A stretch of DNA of 64,000 bases from JAHJQZ01 sp963667595 (GCA_963667595.2 CAXXWD010000001.1:930001-994000); one strand, 5' to 3'; positions 16,941 to 26,366 are shown, numbered from the stretch's first letter. Program-made: numbers and translations. The notes: generated from the sequence alone by a model not told the origin.

Positions 16941-18116
16941 CTATTCGAATGCGAACATCCAGGCATAGCCGACGATCAGTGCCGGAATGGAGGAATAAAG
17001 CGTCGCCATCAGCGCGGCGCGTGGCGCCAAGGCAATGGCCGGGAACAGCGCGTCGCCATCATTGGAGATGGAATTGGCGAACTGCGCCGACAGCGGCACG
17101 ACGCCGGTCAGATAAAGCGTCGTCACCACGATCTGCGGGCCGCAGCCCGGAATGAGCCCGACCAGCACGCCGACCAGCGGCATGAAGATGCGATAGGTCT
17201 GAAAGAAGACGCCGATATCGGTGCCGAAGATTTCCACCAGCGCGGCATAGGCAAGAAAGGCGAGCATCACCCAGGCGGTCACGAAACTTGTGTCATCGGC
17301 AATGCGCCGCGTTAGCGGCTGGCAGGATTCGCAGGTCTGCTTGCCGGCCCAAAACGGCTTGAGGGCCCAGATAAAAAGCGACAGCAGGGCGCCCGCGACC
17401 CCGATCGTGCCGACCGGATCGGCCCCGCCCAGCGCGCCGAACCAGGCATTGACGTCGACCTGCGAGGACAGGGCGATGGAGATGGGCAGGCTCAGCGCCA
17501 CCAGCGCCAGCCAGACGCGATCCAGCAGGCGGGCCGATGCCGGCTGACGAAGGACATCGCACGTTTCGTCCTGATCCCGCGCGGCCGGGCGCAGAAAATC
17601 GGGGCCGTGCAGGGCATCGACGATCCAGCCCGACACCGTTCCGGCGACAAGGGAAATCGCGACAACGAGCACCGCCGTCAGCGGTTCGCGGGCAATGAGC
17701 AGAAAGGCGGCGTCGCCCATGGTCGAAATCAGAACCGAAACCAGCGCCCCGAAGGTCAGCTTTCCCTTGGTGAACTGGGTCACGACGATGATGGCGCCGC
17801 CGCATCCCGGCGTGGCGCCCAGAAGAGCCGCATAAAAGGACTGCAAGTACCCGGCCCGCCCCATGATCTGCCCCAGATCGGCGGAAAAGGCGCGTTCCAG
17901 CGCGAAAACGACGAACAAGGTTGCCCCGACATAGACCGTGACCTGCAAGAAGGCGTCGGACAGGGCCTGACGGGTGAAATCGCCGGTGCCGGGCAGAACG
18001 AACAGCATCAGGCTGACAACGGCAAGGATGAGGGCACGCGACAAAGCCTGGCGTGACCACCCGAAACGCGGACGGGCCGCAACCACATCGCTTCGCAAGA
18101 ATTCCGCCGTCGTCAT
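16941..18116 (-). CDS. Putative heavy-metal/manganese transporter (ArsP_2-like, about 10 TM)
   Basis: 391 residues, strongly hydrophobic with about ten membrane segments arranged as two halves, each with a PGCG motif (GATPGCGGAII near residue 101-110 and GLIPGCGPQIVV near 320). This duplicated motif is the mark of the putative 10-TM heavy-metal exporter family annotated as putative manganese transporters. A CESC pair lies in the central loop. Tandem TTTGCA palindromes sit 37-59 bp upstream of the start, which suggests control by a Fur/Mur-type metal regulator. Substrate is inferred from family naming only. Confidence 0.75.
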   Translation of the reverse strand: MTTAEFLRSDVVAARPRFGWSRQALSRALILAVVSLMLFVLPGTGDFTRQALSDAFLQVTVYVGATLFVVFALERAFSADLGQIMGRAGYLQSFYAALLGATPGCGGAIIVVTQFTKGKLTFGALVSVLISTMGDAAFLLIAREPLTAVLVVAISLVAGTVSGWIVDALHGPDFLRPAARDQDETCDVLRQPASARLLDRVWLALVALSLPISIALSSQVDVNAWFGALGGADPVGTIGVAGALLSLFIWALKPFWAGKQTCESCQPLTRRIADDTSFVTAWVMLAFLAYAALVEIFGTDIGVFFQTYRIFMPLVGVLVGLIPGCGPQIVVTTLYLTGVVPLSAQFANSISNDGDALFPAIALAPRAALMATLYSSIPALIVGYAWMFAFE

Positions 18117-18152
18117 GTGAATCGCTTTCCCTGTTCAACGCTCCTTTCTTAT

Positions 18153-18175
18153 TGCAAATAGTTTGCATTTGCAAA
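18153..18175. promoter_or_regulatory. Two overlapping Fur/Mur-like palindromes
   Basis: TGCAAATAGTTTGCA (18153-18167) and TTTGCATTTGCAAA (18162-18175) are both perfect palindromes sharing the TTTGCA half-site. They lie just upstream of the putative manganese transporter. Sites of this TGCAA type are used by Mur/Fur-family regulators in alphaproteobacteria. The regulator itself is not in the window. Confidence 0.65.
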
Positions 18176-18691
18176 CAGAAAATGCATCGACCCTTTAGGA
18201 ACACGCCCACCGACAGGCGCATTCGACACTGTTTGTCGCCGCGAGGCAGTTTGGCGCCGGCCCCTGTCAGCTTTTTTGCGGGAAACGGATGCGGGTTTGC
18301 CTTCCACCTGTGGAAAGAGATTAGTGATGAAAGACCTTATGCCAGCGACCCATGATCACAACTCTTGTGACGTTTCTTGGTCTTGGTGTTTTCCAAAAGC
18401 GTCTCACCTTTTTTGGTCGTCCCGGTGCTTGCCTGTCCCGGCGAAGGCCGGGGACACCGGGACCCTCTCGCATTGGCCCCTCACTAAGGTAATCGTTGAT
18501 GAGCGCGTTGACACAGAGGCGCTTTGTCTGAAGGCATTTTGGAACGCTTCGGCACAGAGGCGTGTTGCACCGCGAGTGGGGCCCGGGATCAAGTCTCGGG
18601 ACGATTCCGGGCGCGATTTCAAAGACATGAAGCCCCCAAATAACTGATTGAGGCGGGAGCCATGCCGGGGCGCTTTATCCGGGCGACGGGC
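18176..18691. other. Long intergenic region, no gene recognised
   Basis: About 515 bp between two minus-strand genes. It holds repeat-like segments (GGCGAAGGCCGGGGACAC with inverted CCGG blocks around 18430-18470). The plus-strand frame at 18276-18647 has no motif, odd Cys/Trp-rich composition and no ribosome-binding site, so I do not call it a gene. Confidence 0.5.
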
Positions 18692-19675
18692 TCAGCCGCC
18701 CAGCGCCCTTTGCTCTTTTGCGATGCGGTCGAACAGATCGTCGGACGCAGCGGGGGTCCACTCGCCCGAAGCGGCGCGGGCCTTGAAGGTTGCAACCGAA
18801 TCCTCGACCACACTGTCGATATCAGCGGCCGCGGTAAATTCACCCGCCACTGCCATCACCTTGGAATTGTCGAAAATGGCCGTCCACGACTTGTCGCCGA
18901 GCAACGGGCCGGTCAGATCCGGATCGTATTTGATCAGCGTTTCGGTCGGCACATGCACGATATCGGCCTCGACATCGAGCCCCCGCGCCAGCGCCTGATA
19001 GATGGTGTCCCAGCTATAGGCGTTCATGTGCTGGGTAATGTGGAAGGTCTCGCCGAGCGCCTTTTGCTTGCCGAACAGGTTGACGAAGGGCACGGCGAAA
19101 TCGACCGGGCGGGTCAGCGTCCATAACGAAGACCCGTCGCCGGCTACGATGACCGGCTTTCCCGCAAGCAGGCGATGGCCGAGCTGATCGCCGTCTTCCA
19201 CCTGAGTCGGCAATCCGGTGCGTATGGTGTGGCTGGGCCGGACGATGGTCCAATTAAGACCCTTGGCGTCGCGGAGGAGGTTTTCGCAGGCGATCTTTTT
19301 CTGGCTGTAGAGCCAGAACGGGTTCACCGCGGGCGTCTTCTCGGTGATCACACTATCCCGGGGCGGCTTCTGATAGACCGAGGCCGAGGAAATGAAGATG
19401 TACTGGCCCGTGCGGCCCCTGAAGGTTTCGATGTCGCGCGCGATCTGGGCCGTGTCGAAGGCGCGGAACTGGCAGACCACGTCGAACCGGCGGGAACCGA
19501 GGTTCCTGTAGGGCTCGTCTGCGTCCATATCGCCGATGATGGCCTCGACGCCCTTGGGCAGGCTGGCGGCGCTGGTGCCGCGATTGAGCACAAAGACCTT
19601 GTGTCCTGCCGCAATGGCGCGGGCAGTAACGGGTTCGGAAATCTGGCCGGTGCCGCCGATGAAGAGAATGTCCAT
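18692..19675 (-). CDS. NAD-dependent epimerase/dehydratase family protein (extended SDR)
   Basis: 327 residues. It begins MDILFIGGTGQISEPV, a Rossmann loop of the GGTGxI type seen in atypical extended SDRs. FISSASVYQKPP replaces the usual catalytic serine region, and YSQKKIACE gives the Tyr-x3-Lys. These features match the group of NAD-epimerase-like proteins related to CSP41 and nucleoside-diphosphate-sugar epimerases. The substrate is unknown. It stands alone: 65 bp upstream of it ends cueR, on the same strand but a different function. Confidence 0.8.
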   Translation of the reverse strand: MDILFIGGTGQISEPVTARAIAAGHKVFVLNRGTSAASLPKGVEAIIGDMDADEPYRNLGSRRFDVVCQFRAFDTAQIARDIETFRGRTGQYIFISSASVYQKPPRDSVITEKTPAVNPFWLYSQKKIACENLLRDAKGLNWTIVRPSHTIRTGLPTQVEDGDQLGHRLLAGKPVIVAGDGSSLWTLTRPVDFAVPFVNLFGKQKALGETFHITQHMNAYSWDTIYQALARGLDVEADIVHVPTETLIKYDPDLTGPLLGDKSWTAIFDNSKVMAVAGEFTAAADIDSVVEDSVATFKARAASGEWTPAASDDLFDRIAKEQRALGG

Positions 19676-19740
19676 TTACTGGGGGTCCTTGTCTGGGGCG
19701 TTTTGTGGCGAAGGGCACACCGGGTCGCAAATGCGTGGAA

Positions 19741-20130
19741 TCAGCGTCCGGCAAGTGATTCAATAATCGGACAATGTGGCCGATGATCGCCATGGCAGGC
19801 GTGAACGAGCTTGTCGAGCGTCATGCGCATTTCCATCAGCCGTTCGATGCGTTGATCGAGATCGGCGATATGGGCGGCGGCCAGAGCTCGGACATCGGCG
19901 CTGGCGCGGGTTTCGTCGGCCCAAAGCCGCAACAGATCGCGAATCTCCTCGATCGAAAACCCGAGATCGCGCGCCCGGCGCACGAAGCCGAGCCGATGGA
20001 TGTCTTCCATGCCATAATCCCGGTAGTTGCTGTCGCGCCGGGCCGGCGCGGGCACCAGACCGATGGCTTCGTAATGACGAATCATCTTGGCCGAAACGCC
20101 GCTCAGGCGCGAAGCCTCGCCGATCTGCAT
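19741..20130 (-). CDS. cueR: Cu(I)-responsive MerR-family regulator
   Basis: 129 residues: MQIGEASRLSGVSAKMIRHY is the winged-helix start, followed by a dimerisation helix and a C-terminal metal loop with CHGDHRPHC (Cys-x7-Cys), the spacing that gives Cu(I)/Ag(I) selectivity in CueR. ATG 20130 fits the family start; upstream codons overlap the promoter. It is divergent from copA, and the MerR-type dyad lies between them, so it most likely activates copA when copper is high. Confidence 0.92.
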   Translation of the reverse strand: MQIGEASRLSGVSAKMIRHYEAIGLVPAPARRDSNYRDYGMEDIHRLGFVRRARDLGFSIEEIRDLLRLWADETRASADVRALAAAHIADLDQRIERLMEMRMTLDKLVHACHGDHRPHCPIIESLAGR

Positions 20131-20173
20131 GGTAAGGCCCTTTCGCGGCACAAATCCGGATCGCTCTTCATCC

Positions 20174-20204
20174 TTGACCTTACCATTGTGGGAAGGTTCA
20201 GAAC
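20174..20204 (+). promoter_or_regulatory. CueR-type promoter of copA
   Basis: A -35 box TTGACC (20174-20179) runs into a dyad (20177-20197) with arms ACCTTACC and GGGAAGGT (one mismatch) around ATTGT. With the elongated 19-bp spacer used by MerR activators, the -10 would be CAGAAC (20199-20204), which is weak, as expected for an activator-dependent promoter. Confidence 0.75.
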
Positions 20205-20234
20205 AGCCTGGAGTTGAGAGCAGGGACACCGCGC

Positions 20235-22715
20235 ATGCACGAACATTCCCATTCCGACCATCATCACGGCACCGCCGCCCCCATCATCCGCGATCCCGTC
20301 TGCGGCATGATTATCGACATGGCGTCCAACCAGAACCGGCACATGCACGAGGGCCGCGAACTCGGGTTCTGCAATCCAAAATGTAGGGACAAGTTCGTCG
20401 CAGACCCTCAAACCTATCTGACGGCTGCCGATCCGGTCTGCGGCATGGACGTGGATGTCCCCACGGCCAAATGGATGACCAAGAACGATGGGCAGAAAAT
20501 CTATTTCTGCTGCGAAGGGTGTCAGACCAAATTCGAGGCCGATCCCGAAAAATACCTCGGCAACCGACCGGTCGAGCCGGCAAAACCGGTCCCCGCAGGA
20601 ACGAAATGGACCTGCCCGATGGATCCGGAAGTGATTTCCGACGGCCCGGGCGAATGCCCGATCTGTGGCATGGCGCTCGAACCGATGGGCGTGCCGCCGG
20701 CCGATGCCGGTCCCAACCCGGAACGTGTCGATTTCACCCGCCGTTTCTGGATCTCGGCGGCGCTGGCCGCTCCGCTTCTCGTCATCTCCATGGGGCCGAT
20801 GTTCGGCCTGCCGATCCGCAATTGGCTCGGCGAACAGACCGCGCAATGGCTCGAATTCGCGCTGGCGACGCCGGTCGTCGTCTGGGCGGCACAGCCGTTT
20901 TTCAAACGCGCGATCAATTCTTTGAGGAACCGTTCGCCCAATATGTGGACCCTGATCGGGCTCGGCACCGGCGCGGCGTACCTGTTTTCGCTGGTGGCTC
21001 TGCTGCTGCCCGGCATTTTCCCGTCCAGCATGCGCGAGGCCAACGGGGCGGTGCCGGTCTATTTCGAGGCAAGCGCCGTCATCATCGCTCTGGTCTTTCT
21101 CGGACAGGTCCTGGAACTGAGGGCGCGCGAACAGACGGGATCAGCGCTCCGCGCCCTGCTCGATCTGGCGCCGAAAACCGCGCTCAGGATCAAAGATGGC
21201 AAGGATGAAGAGATCGCACTCGATATTGTCCAGGCGGGCGATATCCTGCGCGTCCGACCCGGCGAAGCGGTTCCGGTCGATGGATACGTTGCAACCGGCC
21301 AGTCGAGCCTCGATGAATCCCTTCTGACCGGCGAGGCGCTGCCGGTCGCCAAGGGGCCGGGCGACGAGGTGACAGGCGGCACGCTCAACACCGAGGGCAG
21401 CTTCACCATGAAAGCCGTGCGGGTCGGGGCGGAAACGCGCCTCAACCAGATCGTTGCCCTGGTCGCCGAAGCCCAGCGCTCGCGGGCGCCGATCCAGGCG
21501 CTGGCCGACCGGGTATCACGCTGGTTCGTGCCGACAGTGGTCTCGGTTTCCATCCTGAGTTTTTTCATCTGGATGTTTGTCGGCCCGGAACCGCGCCTGG
21601 CCTACGCCATCGTCTCGGCGGTGTCGGTCTTGATCATCGCCTGCCCCTGTGCGCTCGGGCTTGCGACCCCGATGTCGGTCATGGTTGCGACCGGACGCGG
21701 CGCGCGAACCGGCGTTTTGGTCCACGATGCCGAAGCGCTCGAAACGCTGGCCCACATCGATACCCTGGTTATCGACAAGACCGGCACGCTGACCGAAGGC
21801 AAGCCGCGCGTGACCGACATAATTGCCGCGCCGGGCAGCGACGAGGGCGCGCTTCTGACTGTGGCGACAACGCTCGAAACGGGGTCCGCCCATCCCCTGG
21901 CCGGCGCCGTTCGTGAGGCCGCGACCACGAAGGGCATCGCCCCCCTTGCGATCGAAAACTTCCGCGAACAGGCCGGCAAGGGCGTCACCGGCCGCATTGA
22001 CGGGGACACGGTGGCCCTGGGCAACGCCGCCTTGATGGCCGCGTGCGGCGTGACCCTGCCCGACAGGCTCGTTGCCACGGCCGACGCGCTCAGTGACGCC
22101 GGCCGTACGGTGATCCATGTCGCCCGGCAGGGCGTCTCGCTGGGGTTCATTGCCGTGGCCGATCCGATCAAGCCGGGCGCCGCAGAGGCGGTGGCGGCGC
22201 TTGAGGCAGACGGCATTGAAATCGTTCTGGCGACCGGAGATGGTCCGGCGCCGGCCCGCGACGTGGCGCGGGCGCTCGGCATCGCGCATTTCGAAGCCTC
22301 GCTGACGCCGGAAGACAAGCACGCGCTCGTCACCCGGTTCATGGGCGAAGGCAAAAAGGTCGCCATGGCCGGCGACGGCATCAATGACGGGCCGGCCCTG
22401 GCCGCCGCCGATGTCGGCATCGCCATGGGAACCGGTGCCGACGTCGCCCTCAAAAGCGCCGGCATCACCCTGATGAAAGGCGATCTCAACGGCATCCTGA
22501 GAGCGCGTCATCTGGCGCGGGCGACCCTTTCCAACATTCACCAGAACCTCTGGTTCGCCTTCGGCTACAATTCCATCGGCGTGCCGGTCGCGGCGGGCAT
22601 TCTTTATCCGGTTTTCGGCCTGTTGCTGTCGCCCATGATCGCGGCGGCGGCCATGAGCCTGTCTTCGGTTTCGGTGATCACCAACGCTCTGAGACTCAGA
22701 ACCCTGAAACTCTAG
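20235..22715 (+). CDS. copA: Copper-translocating P1B-type ATPase with YHS and HMBD domains
   Basis: 826 residues. It exports Cu(I)/Ag(I) from the cytoplasm using ATP. A His-rich start (HEHSHSDHHH) is followed by two YHS domains (each with DPVCGM, near 20 and 66). A heavy-metal-binding domain (WTCPMDPE ... CPICGMAL, about 115-145) comes next, instead of the usual CxxC HMA domains. The core has ACPCALGLATP in the metal-binding helix, DKTGTLTEG phosphorylation, SAHPLAG and GDGINDGPAL. Start ATG 20235 has GGGA upstream; the TTG at 20214 overlaps the promoter. Activated by the divergent CueR. Assignment as Cu exporter is from CPC plus CueR context. Confidence 0.94.
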   Translation: MHEHSHSDHHHGTAAPIIRDPVCGMIIDMASNQNRHMHEGRELGFCNPKCRDKFVADPQTYLTAADPVCGMDVDVPTAKWMTKNDGQKIYFCCEGCQTKFEADPEKYLGNRPVEPAKPVPAGTKWTCPMDPEVISDGPGECPICGMALEPMGVPPADAGPNPERVDFTRRFWISAALAAPLLVISMGPMFGLPIRNWLGEQTAQWLEFALATPVVVWAAQPFFKRAINSLRNRSPNMWTLIGLGTGAAYLFSLVALLLPGIFPSSMREANGAVPVYFEASAVIIALVFLGQVLELRAREQTGSALRALLDLAPKTALRIKDGKDEEIALDIVQAGDILRVRPGEAVPVDGYVATGQSSLDESLLTGEALPVAKGPGDEVTGGTLNTEGSFTMKAVRVGAETRLNQIVALVAEAQRSRAPIQALADRVSRWFVPTVVSVSILSFFIWMFVGPEPRLAYAIVSAVSVLIIACPCALGLATPMSVMVATGRGARTGVLVHDAEALETLAHIDTLVIDKTGTLTEGKPRVTDIIAAPGSDEGALLTVATTLETGSAHPLAGAVREAATTKGIAPLAIENFREQAGKGVTGRIDGDTVALGNAALMAACGVTLPDRLVATADALSDAGRTVIHVARQGVSLGFIAVADPIKPGAAEAVAALEADGIEIVLATGDGPAPARDVARALGIAHFEASLTPEDKHALVTRFMGEGKKVAMAGDGINDGPALAAADVGIAMGTGADVALKSAGITLMKGDLNGILRARHLARATLSNIHQNLWFAFGYNSIGVPVAAGILYPVFGLLLSPMIAAAAMSLSSVSVITNALRLRTLKL

Positions 22716-22958
22716 GCTCCTGTCCTTGCTGATAAAGTCGGCTTGGCAGCGTCCCTACCCCCGCGGATCGAGTTCGAGTGCGGGCAGAAATAAAGGAAGG
22801 GGGAAAAGACATGTCGGCACTGGCGCGAGCAGTGACCATCCAGCACAGGGCGGCAAACCGCTGTCGGCATGAAACAGTAAACTGGACAATTTTGCTTCAC
22901 AAAAACCGCGTTCCGGGTTAGCGAAACTTCATCGTATTCTGGCGATGAAGGAACCCCC

Positions 22959-23462
22959 ATGGCGGACAATATCTATAACGTCCTATTTCTGTGTACGGGC
23001 AATTCGGCGCGATCGGTTCTGGCGGAAGCCATTCTCAACCGCGAGGGCAAGACGAGGTTCAGGGCCTATTCGGCCGGATCCGCCCCCATCGGCGAGGTCC
23101 ATCCCATCACCCTTTCCCTGCTGAGCACGTTTGGTTTCGATACGGGATTCGCCCGCTCGAAAAGCTGGGACGAATTTGCCGCACCCGGTGCGCCGCACAT
23201 GGATTTCGTCTTCACCGTCTGCGACAACGCCGCCAAGGAGACCTGCCCGGTCTGGCCAGATCAGCCAATGACGGCGCATTGGGGCGTTCCCGATCCCGCC
23301 GCCGCCAACGGTTCGCTCGCCGAGCGTCAGCTCGCCTTTTCCGAAGCCTTCAGGATGCTGAACCAACGCATTTCGATTTTCCGCAACCTGCCTCTCGACC
23401 GGCTCGATCGGCTCGCGCTAAAGGAGAGGCTCGATGAAATCGGCCGGGACCATATTACGTGA
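22959..23462 (+). CDS. arsC: Arsenate reductase, low-molecular-weight phosphatase type
   Basis: 167 residues. LFLCTGNSARSVLAE is the PTPase-like loop with the nucleophile Cys12, and VCDNAAKETCPVWP provides the two redox cysteines of the thioredoxin-coupled ArsC family. It reduces As(V) to As(III). ATG 22959 has AAGGAA upstream. The stop overlaps the GTG start of the aquaporin gene by 4 bp, so the two are translationally coupled. No ArsR repressor or ACR3/ArsB pump is next to it. Confidence 0.92.
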   Translation: MADNIYNVLFLCTGNSARSVLAEAILNREGKTRFRAYSAGSAPIGEVHPITLSLLSTFGFDTGFARSKSWDEFAAPGAPHMDFVFTVCDNAAKETCPVWPDQPMTAHWGVPDPAAANGSLAERQLAFSEAFRMLNQRISIFRNLPLDRLDRLALKERLDEIGRDHIT

Positions 23463-24145
23463 CGAATGACTTGTATCGGCGTGCCGTCGCCGAGTTTCTG
23501 GGTACGGCGTTTCTGCTTGCGGCCATCATCGGATCTGGAATCATGGCTGACCGGCTCTGTCAGGGCAATACCGGTCTGACGCTTCTGGCGCATGTGGTGA
23601 CCATTGCCGAAATGCTGTTCGTGCTCATCGTCATGCTGACGCCGATCTCGGGCGCCCATTTCAACCCGGTGGTGACGCTGGCGTTTCGCTTTCGCGATGA
23701 ACTGTCGGGAATCGACGCCTTCGCCTATATTCTGGCGCAGATTGCCGGGGCGATCGTCGGCGTGCTCGTGGTGCACATGATGTTCGCCGAACAGATTTTC
23801 CAGATCGGGATCACGCCGCGCACCGGCGCCGGACAATGGCTCGGCGAAGTGGTGGCGACCTTCGGACTGATGCTGACCATTTTCGCGGTCCGCCAGCGCG
23901 GCACGGTGCTGACCGCCGCCTCGGTGGCACTCTACATCGCCTCGGCCGTGTGGTTTACCGCGTCGACGAGTTTCGCCAATCCGGCCGTGACCCTGGCGCG
24001 CGCCCTGACCGCGACATTCACCAGCATTCGCCCGGACGATACGATCGGGTTCATCGTCGCCCAGTTCGTCGGCATGGTGCTGGCCCTTGTCGTCGAACGC
24101 TGGCTGTTTGTCGACAAAGTCGCGGGGCAAGGCTTGAAGGAATGA
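23459..24145 (+). CDS. MIP/aquaglyceroporin, probable arsenite channel (AqpS-like)
   Basis: 228 residues with six membrane segments and the two half-helix motifs HFNPVVTLAF (NPV in place of NPA) and FANPAVTLAR. Overlap with arsC indicates co-expression. In rhizobia AqpS placed in ars operons lets As(III), made by ArsC, leave the cell down its gradient, replacing an active pump; I infer the same role. Start is GTG 23459, overlapping TGA of arsC. Confidence 0.88.
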   Translation: MTNDLYRRAVAEFLGTAFLLAAIIGSGIMADRLCQGNTGLTLLAHVVTIAEMLFVLIVMLTPISGAHFNPVVTLAFRFRDELSGIDAFAYILAQIAGAIVGVLVVHMMFAEQIFQIGITPRTGAGQWLGEVVATFGLMLTIFAVRQRGTVLTAASVALYIASAVWFTASTSFANPAVTLARALTATFTSIRPDDTIGFIVAQFVGMVLALVVERWLFVDKVAGQGLKE

Positions 24146-24191
24146 CGCTGAACCTGATTTGATAGAGGGGCGTTGAGGGGAGTTAGCGAAC

Positions 24192-25163
24192 ATGCTCAGA
24201 ATCGGCATTCTTGGTGCGGCGCGTATCGCGCCCAAGGCGATCATCCAGCCTGCGAAACGGCATGACGACGCGGTCGTCGTTGCCGTGGCATCGCGCCGGG
24301 CCGGGGCAGCGAAGCCCTATGCCGAGGCGCACGGCATAAAAAGAGCCATCGACGGCTATGAGGCGCTGATCGCCGATCCCGGGATCGATCTCGTCTACAA
24401 CGCCCTGCCGCCTGTCGAACACGCGCGCCTGTCCATTCTCGCTCTGGAAGCGGGCAAGCACGTCTTGTGCGAAAAACCCTTCGCCATGAACGCGCGCGAA
24501 GCCGATGTCATGGTCGATACGGCGAAGCGGTCGGGCAAGCGGCTATTCGAAGCCTTCCACTATCGCCTCCACCCCGCCTTCCAGCGCCTTGTCGACCTTA
24601 GGGCCTCGGGCGCGCTTGGCGCGATCCGCTCCGTCGAGGCGAATTTTTCCGCCGAGATCCCCTTTTCCGAAAACGAACTGCGCCATCTGCCCGATATGGG
24701 CGGCGGCGCGTTGATGGACCTGGGCTGCTATTGTGTGCATGGCCTCAGAAGTCTGATGGGGACGGAACCGAAGATCGTTTCGGCTTCGGGCACGCGGGCC
24801 CGGCTTGGCGTCGACGAATCGATCGAGGCCACGCTCGATTTCGACGGCGTTCCGGCCAGGCTGGTGACCAACATGGCCGCCGGCACGCCCTTTGTGGCAT
24901 CGATCAGGCTCGACTGCGAAAAGGGCCGGGTCGAGATCGACAATTTCGTCTTGCCCCATGAAGGTCATTCGGTCCGCGAATGGCTCAATGGCGCCTATCG
25001 CGAACACACCCTGGCCGGCGGGACAACCTATGATTTCCAGCTCGCCTCGATCATCAACGCCATCGCGACCGGCGCGCCGCATGTCAACGAGGGCAAAGAC
25101 CCGATCGCCAATATGGCGGTGATCGACTCGATTTACGAAAAGGCCGGATTCGGTCCCCGCTAA
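24192..25163 (+). CDS. Gfo/Idh/MocA-family NAD(P)-dependent oxidoreductase
   Basis: 323 residues. N-terminal Rossmann domain: MLRIGILGAARIAPKAI. The motif HVLCEKPFAMNAREAD contains the EKP lysine typical of the family, and the C-terminal substrate domain has LMDLGCYCVHGL. Likely oxidises or reduces a sugar or sugar derivative; the substrate is unknown. ATG 24192 with GGGGAG upstream. It lies 46 bp after the aquaporin gene but has no functional link to arsenic that I can see. Confidence 0.88.
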   Translation: MLRIGILGAARIAPKAIIQPAKRHDDAVVVAVASRRAGAAKPYAEAHGIKRAIDGYEALIADPGIDLVYNALPPVEHARLSILALEAGKHVLCEKPFAMNAREADVMVDTAKRSGKRLFEAFHYRLHPAFQRLVDLRASGALGAIRSVEANFSAEIPFSENELRHLPDMGGGALMDLGCYCVHGLRSLMGTEPKIVSASGTRARLGVDESIEATLDFDGVPARLVTNMAAGTPFVASIRLDCEKGRVEIDNFVLPHEGHSVREWLNGAYREHTLAGGTTYDFQLASIINAIATGAPHVNEGKDPIANMAVIDSIYEKAGFGPR

Positions 25164-25195
25164 AAATCGTCGCACGCCATCCGGCTCCGGCGCAT

Positions 25196-25393
25196 TTCCA
25201 GGTGAAGTGGATACCGGTTCACCGTTCGGAAATGCGATAAAACAAGAACTTGAAGCCTTTCACTGTTTTCGTGAAACAGTGAAAGGCTCTGGCGCGGCGG
25301 GCGCGAAAAAGCGAGCGCCGGTTTTCGCGCCAAACCGTCGTGATCCCCCCCAAAAAACCGGGCGGCTCAATGCCATCAAGACGCCCGACGCTC
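25196..25393. repeat. Composite intergenic repeat
   Basis: The first part (GCATTTCCAGGTGAAGTGG, ATACCGGTTCACCGTTCGGAA, ATGCGATAAAACAAGAAC in order) is a Hyphomicrobiales repeat type. It is followed by a hairpin CCTTTCACTGTTT / AAACAGTGAAAGG (25257-25285 region) and a GC-rich segment ending CAAGACGCCCGACGCTCT that matches the closing part of the other copies. It fills nearly all of the 312-bp gap 25164-25475. Confidence 0.65.
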
Positions 25394-25475
25394 TGGTGTC
25401 GGATCACCCCCTGAACCCATCTGTTTGGAATGGCGTGGCAAACCTGTGGCGTGAGCGCGAAAAGCCCGAAAAAGC

Positions 25476-26123
25476 CTATTCGTGCGTCGGCACCAACCCG
25501 GTTTCGATGGCGTAGCGGGTCAGGCCCGCGGTCGTGGCGATGCCGAGTTTCTTCTTGATGTTCTTGCGGTGGGTCTCGACGGTACGCGCCGAGATCGACA
25601 GGGTCTGGGCCACGTCCTTGGAACTCTTACCCTCGGCCACCAGGATCAGCACCGAAGCCTCGCGGCTGGTCAACGGACCGACGTGATGGCCAGGATCGGG
25701 CAGGCGCATCAGCACGTCTGAAACGCCCGAGGAAAAATAGGTGGCACCGGCCGCAACCGCCTCGACTGCGGCGATGATCTCGCTGATGGGAGCATCCTTG
25801 AGCACATACCCGGATGCGCCGTGCATGACCGAGGTCGATATGTATTCGCGACTGTCGTGCATGGACAGCATCAGGATGCGCGTGTTGCCGAGCGCCTCGC
25901 GAAACAGATCGATGGCCGATAGACCCGACATGCCGGGCATGTTGATATCCATCATCACCACATCCGGAACCGTGCGTATGCCCAGCGCCAACCCGTCCCG
26001 CGCATTGGTCGCCGTCCCGACGATCTCGATATGCGAATAGGTCTCGATCACGGCACGAATACCTTCGATCACCAACGGATGATCGTCGATAAGAAGGATT
26101 TTGATGCTGCGCCGTGTTGACAT
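25476..26123 (-). CDS. NarL/FixJ-family two-component response regulator (orphan)
   Basis: 215 residues. Receiver domain with LLIDDHPLV (acidic pair), MMDINMPG (phospho-acceptor Asp) and LKDA (Lys). C-terminal LuxR-type HTH with LTSREASVLILVAEGKSSKD and SARTVETHRKNIKKKL. ATG 26123 has AAGGA upstream and gives MSTRRSIKILLIDDHP; the frame to 26261 is not family-like. No histidine kinase is adjacent. It is divergent from the TRAP genes, so it may control them, but that is only positional. Confidence 0.9.
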   Translation of the reverse strand: MSTRRSIKILLIDDHPLVIEGIRAVIETYSHIEIVGTATNARDGLALGIRTVPDVVMMDINMPGMSGLSAIDLFREALGNTRILMLSMHDSREYISTSVMHGASGYVLKDAPISEIIAAVEAVAAGATYFSSGVSDVLMRLPDPGHHVGPLTSREASVLILVAEGKSSKDVAQTLSISARTVETHRKNIKKKLGIATTAGLTRYAIETGLVPTHE

Positions 26124-26366
26124 TGTTTCCTTGAGACCGAAGCCGGTTGAAGGAATTTCCAACCTAGTCTTGTCTGTTTTGCGCGAATGCACAATGGACG
26201 CGCCGTCGCATGCTGGTTTCTTGCCATATTGGGTGTGGACAGGATAAAGGAAGGCCGGCAATTACCGGGGTTCGAGGGGGATGCCGGTACCGCCCGGGCC
26301 GGCATTACGGGCTGGCATCAGCATTATCATGGCACCAGGCGCCGTTTGCGGCGAGGGAGGCAAACT

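Noticed and set aside
15726..17315. Long plus-strand reading frame (529 codons) opposite ferrochelatase
   Set aside because: It is antisense to well-supported hemH, and its composition (many Arg, His, Gln) is a high-GC shadow; no motif.
18276..18647. 123-codon plus-strand frame in the 18.2-18.7 kb gap
   Set aside because: No start signal or motif, and it spans repeat-like DNA.
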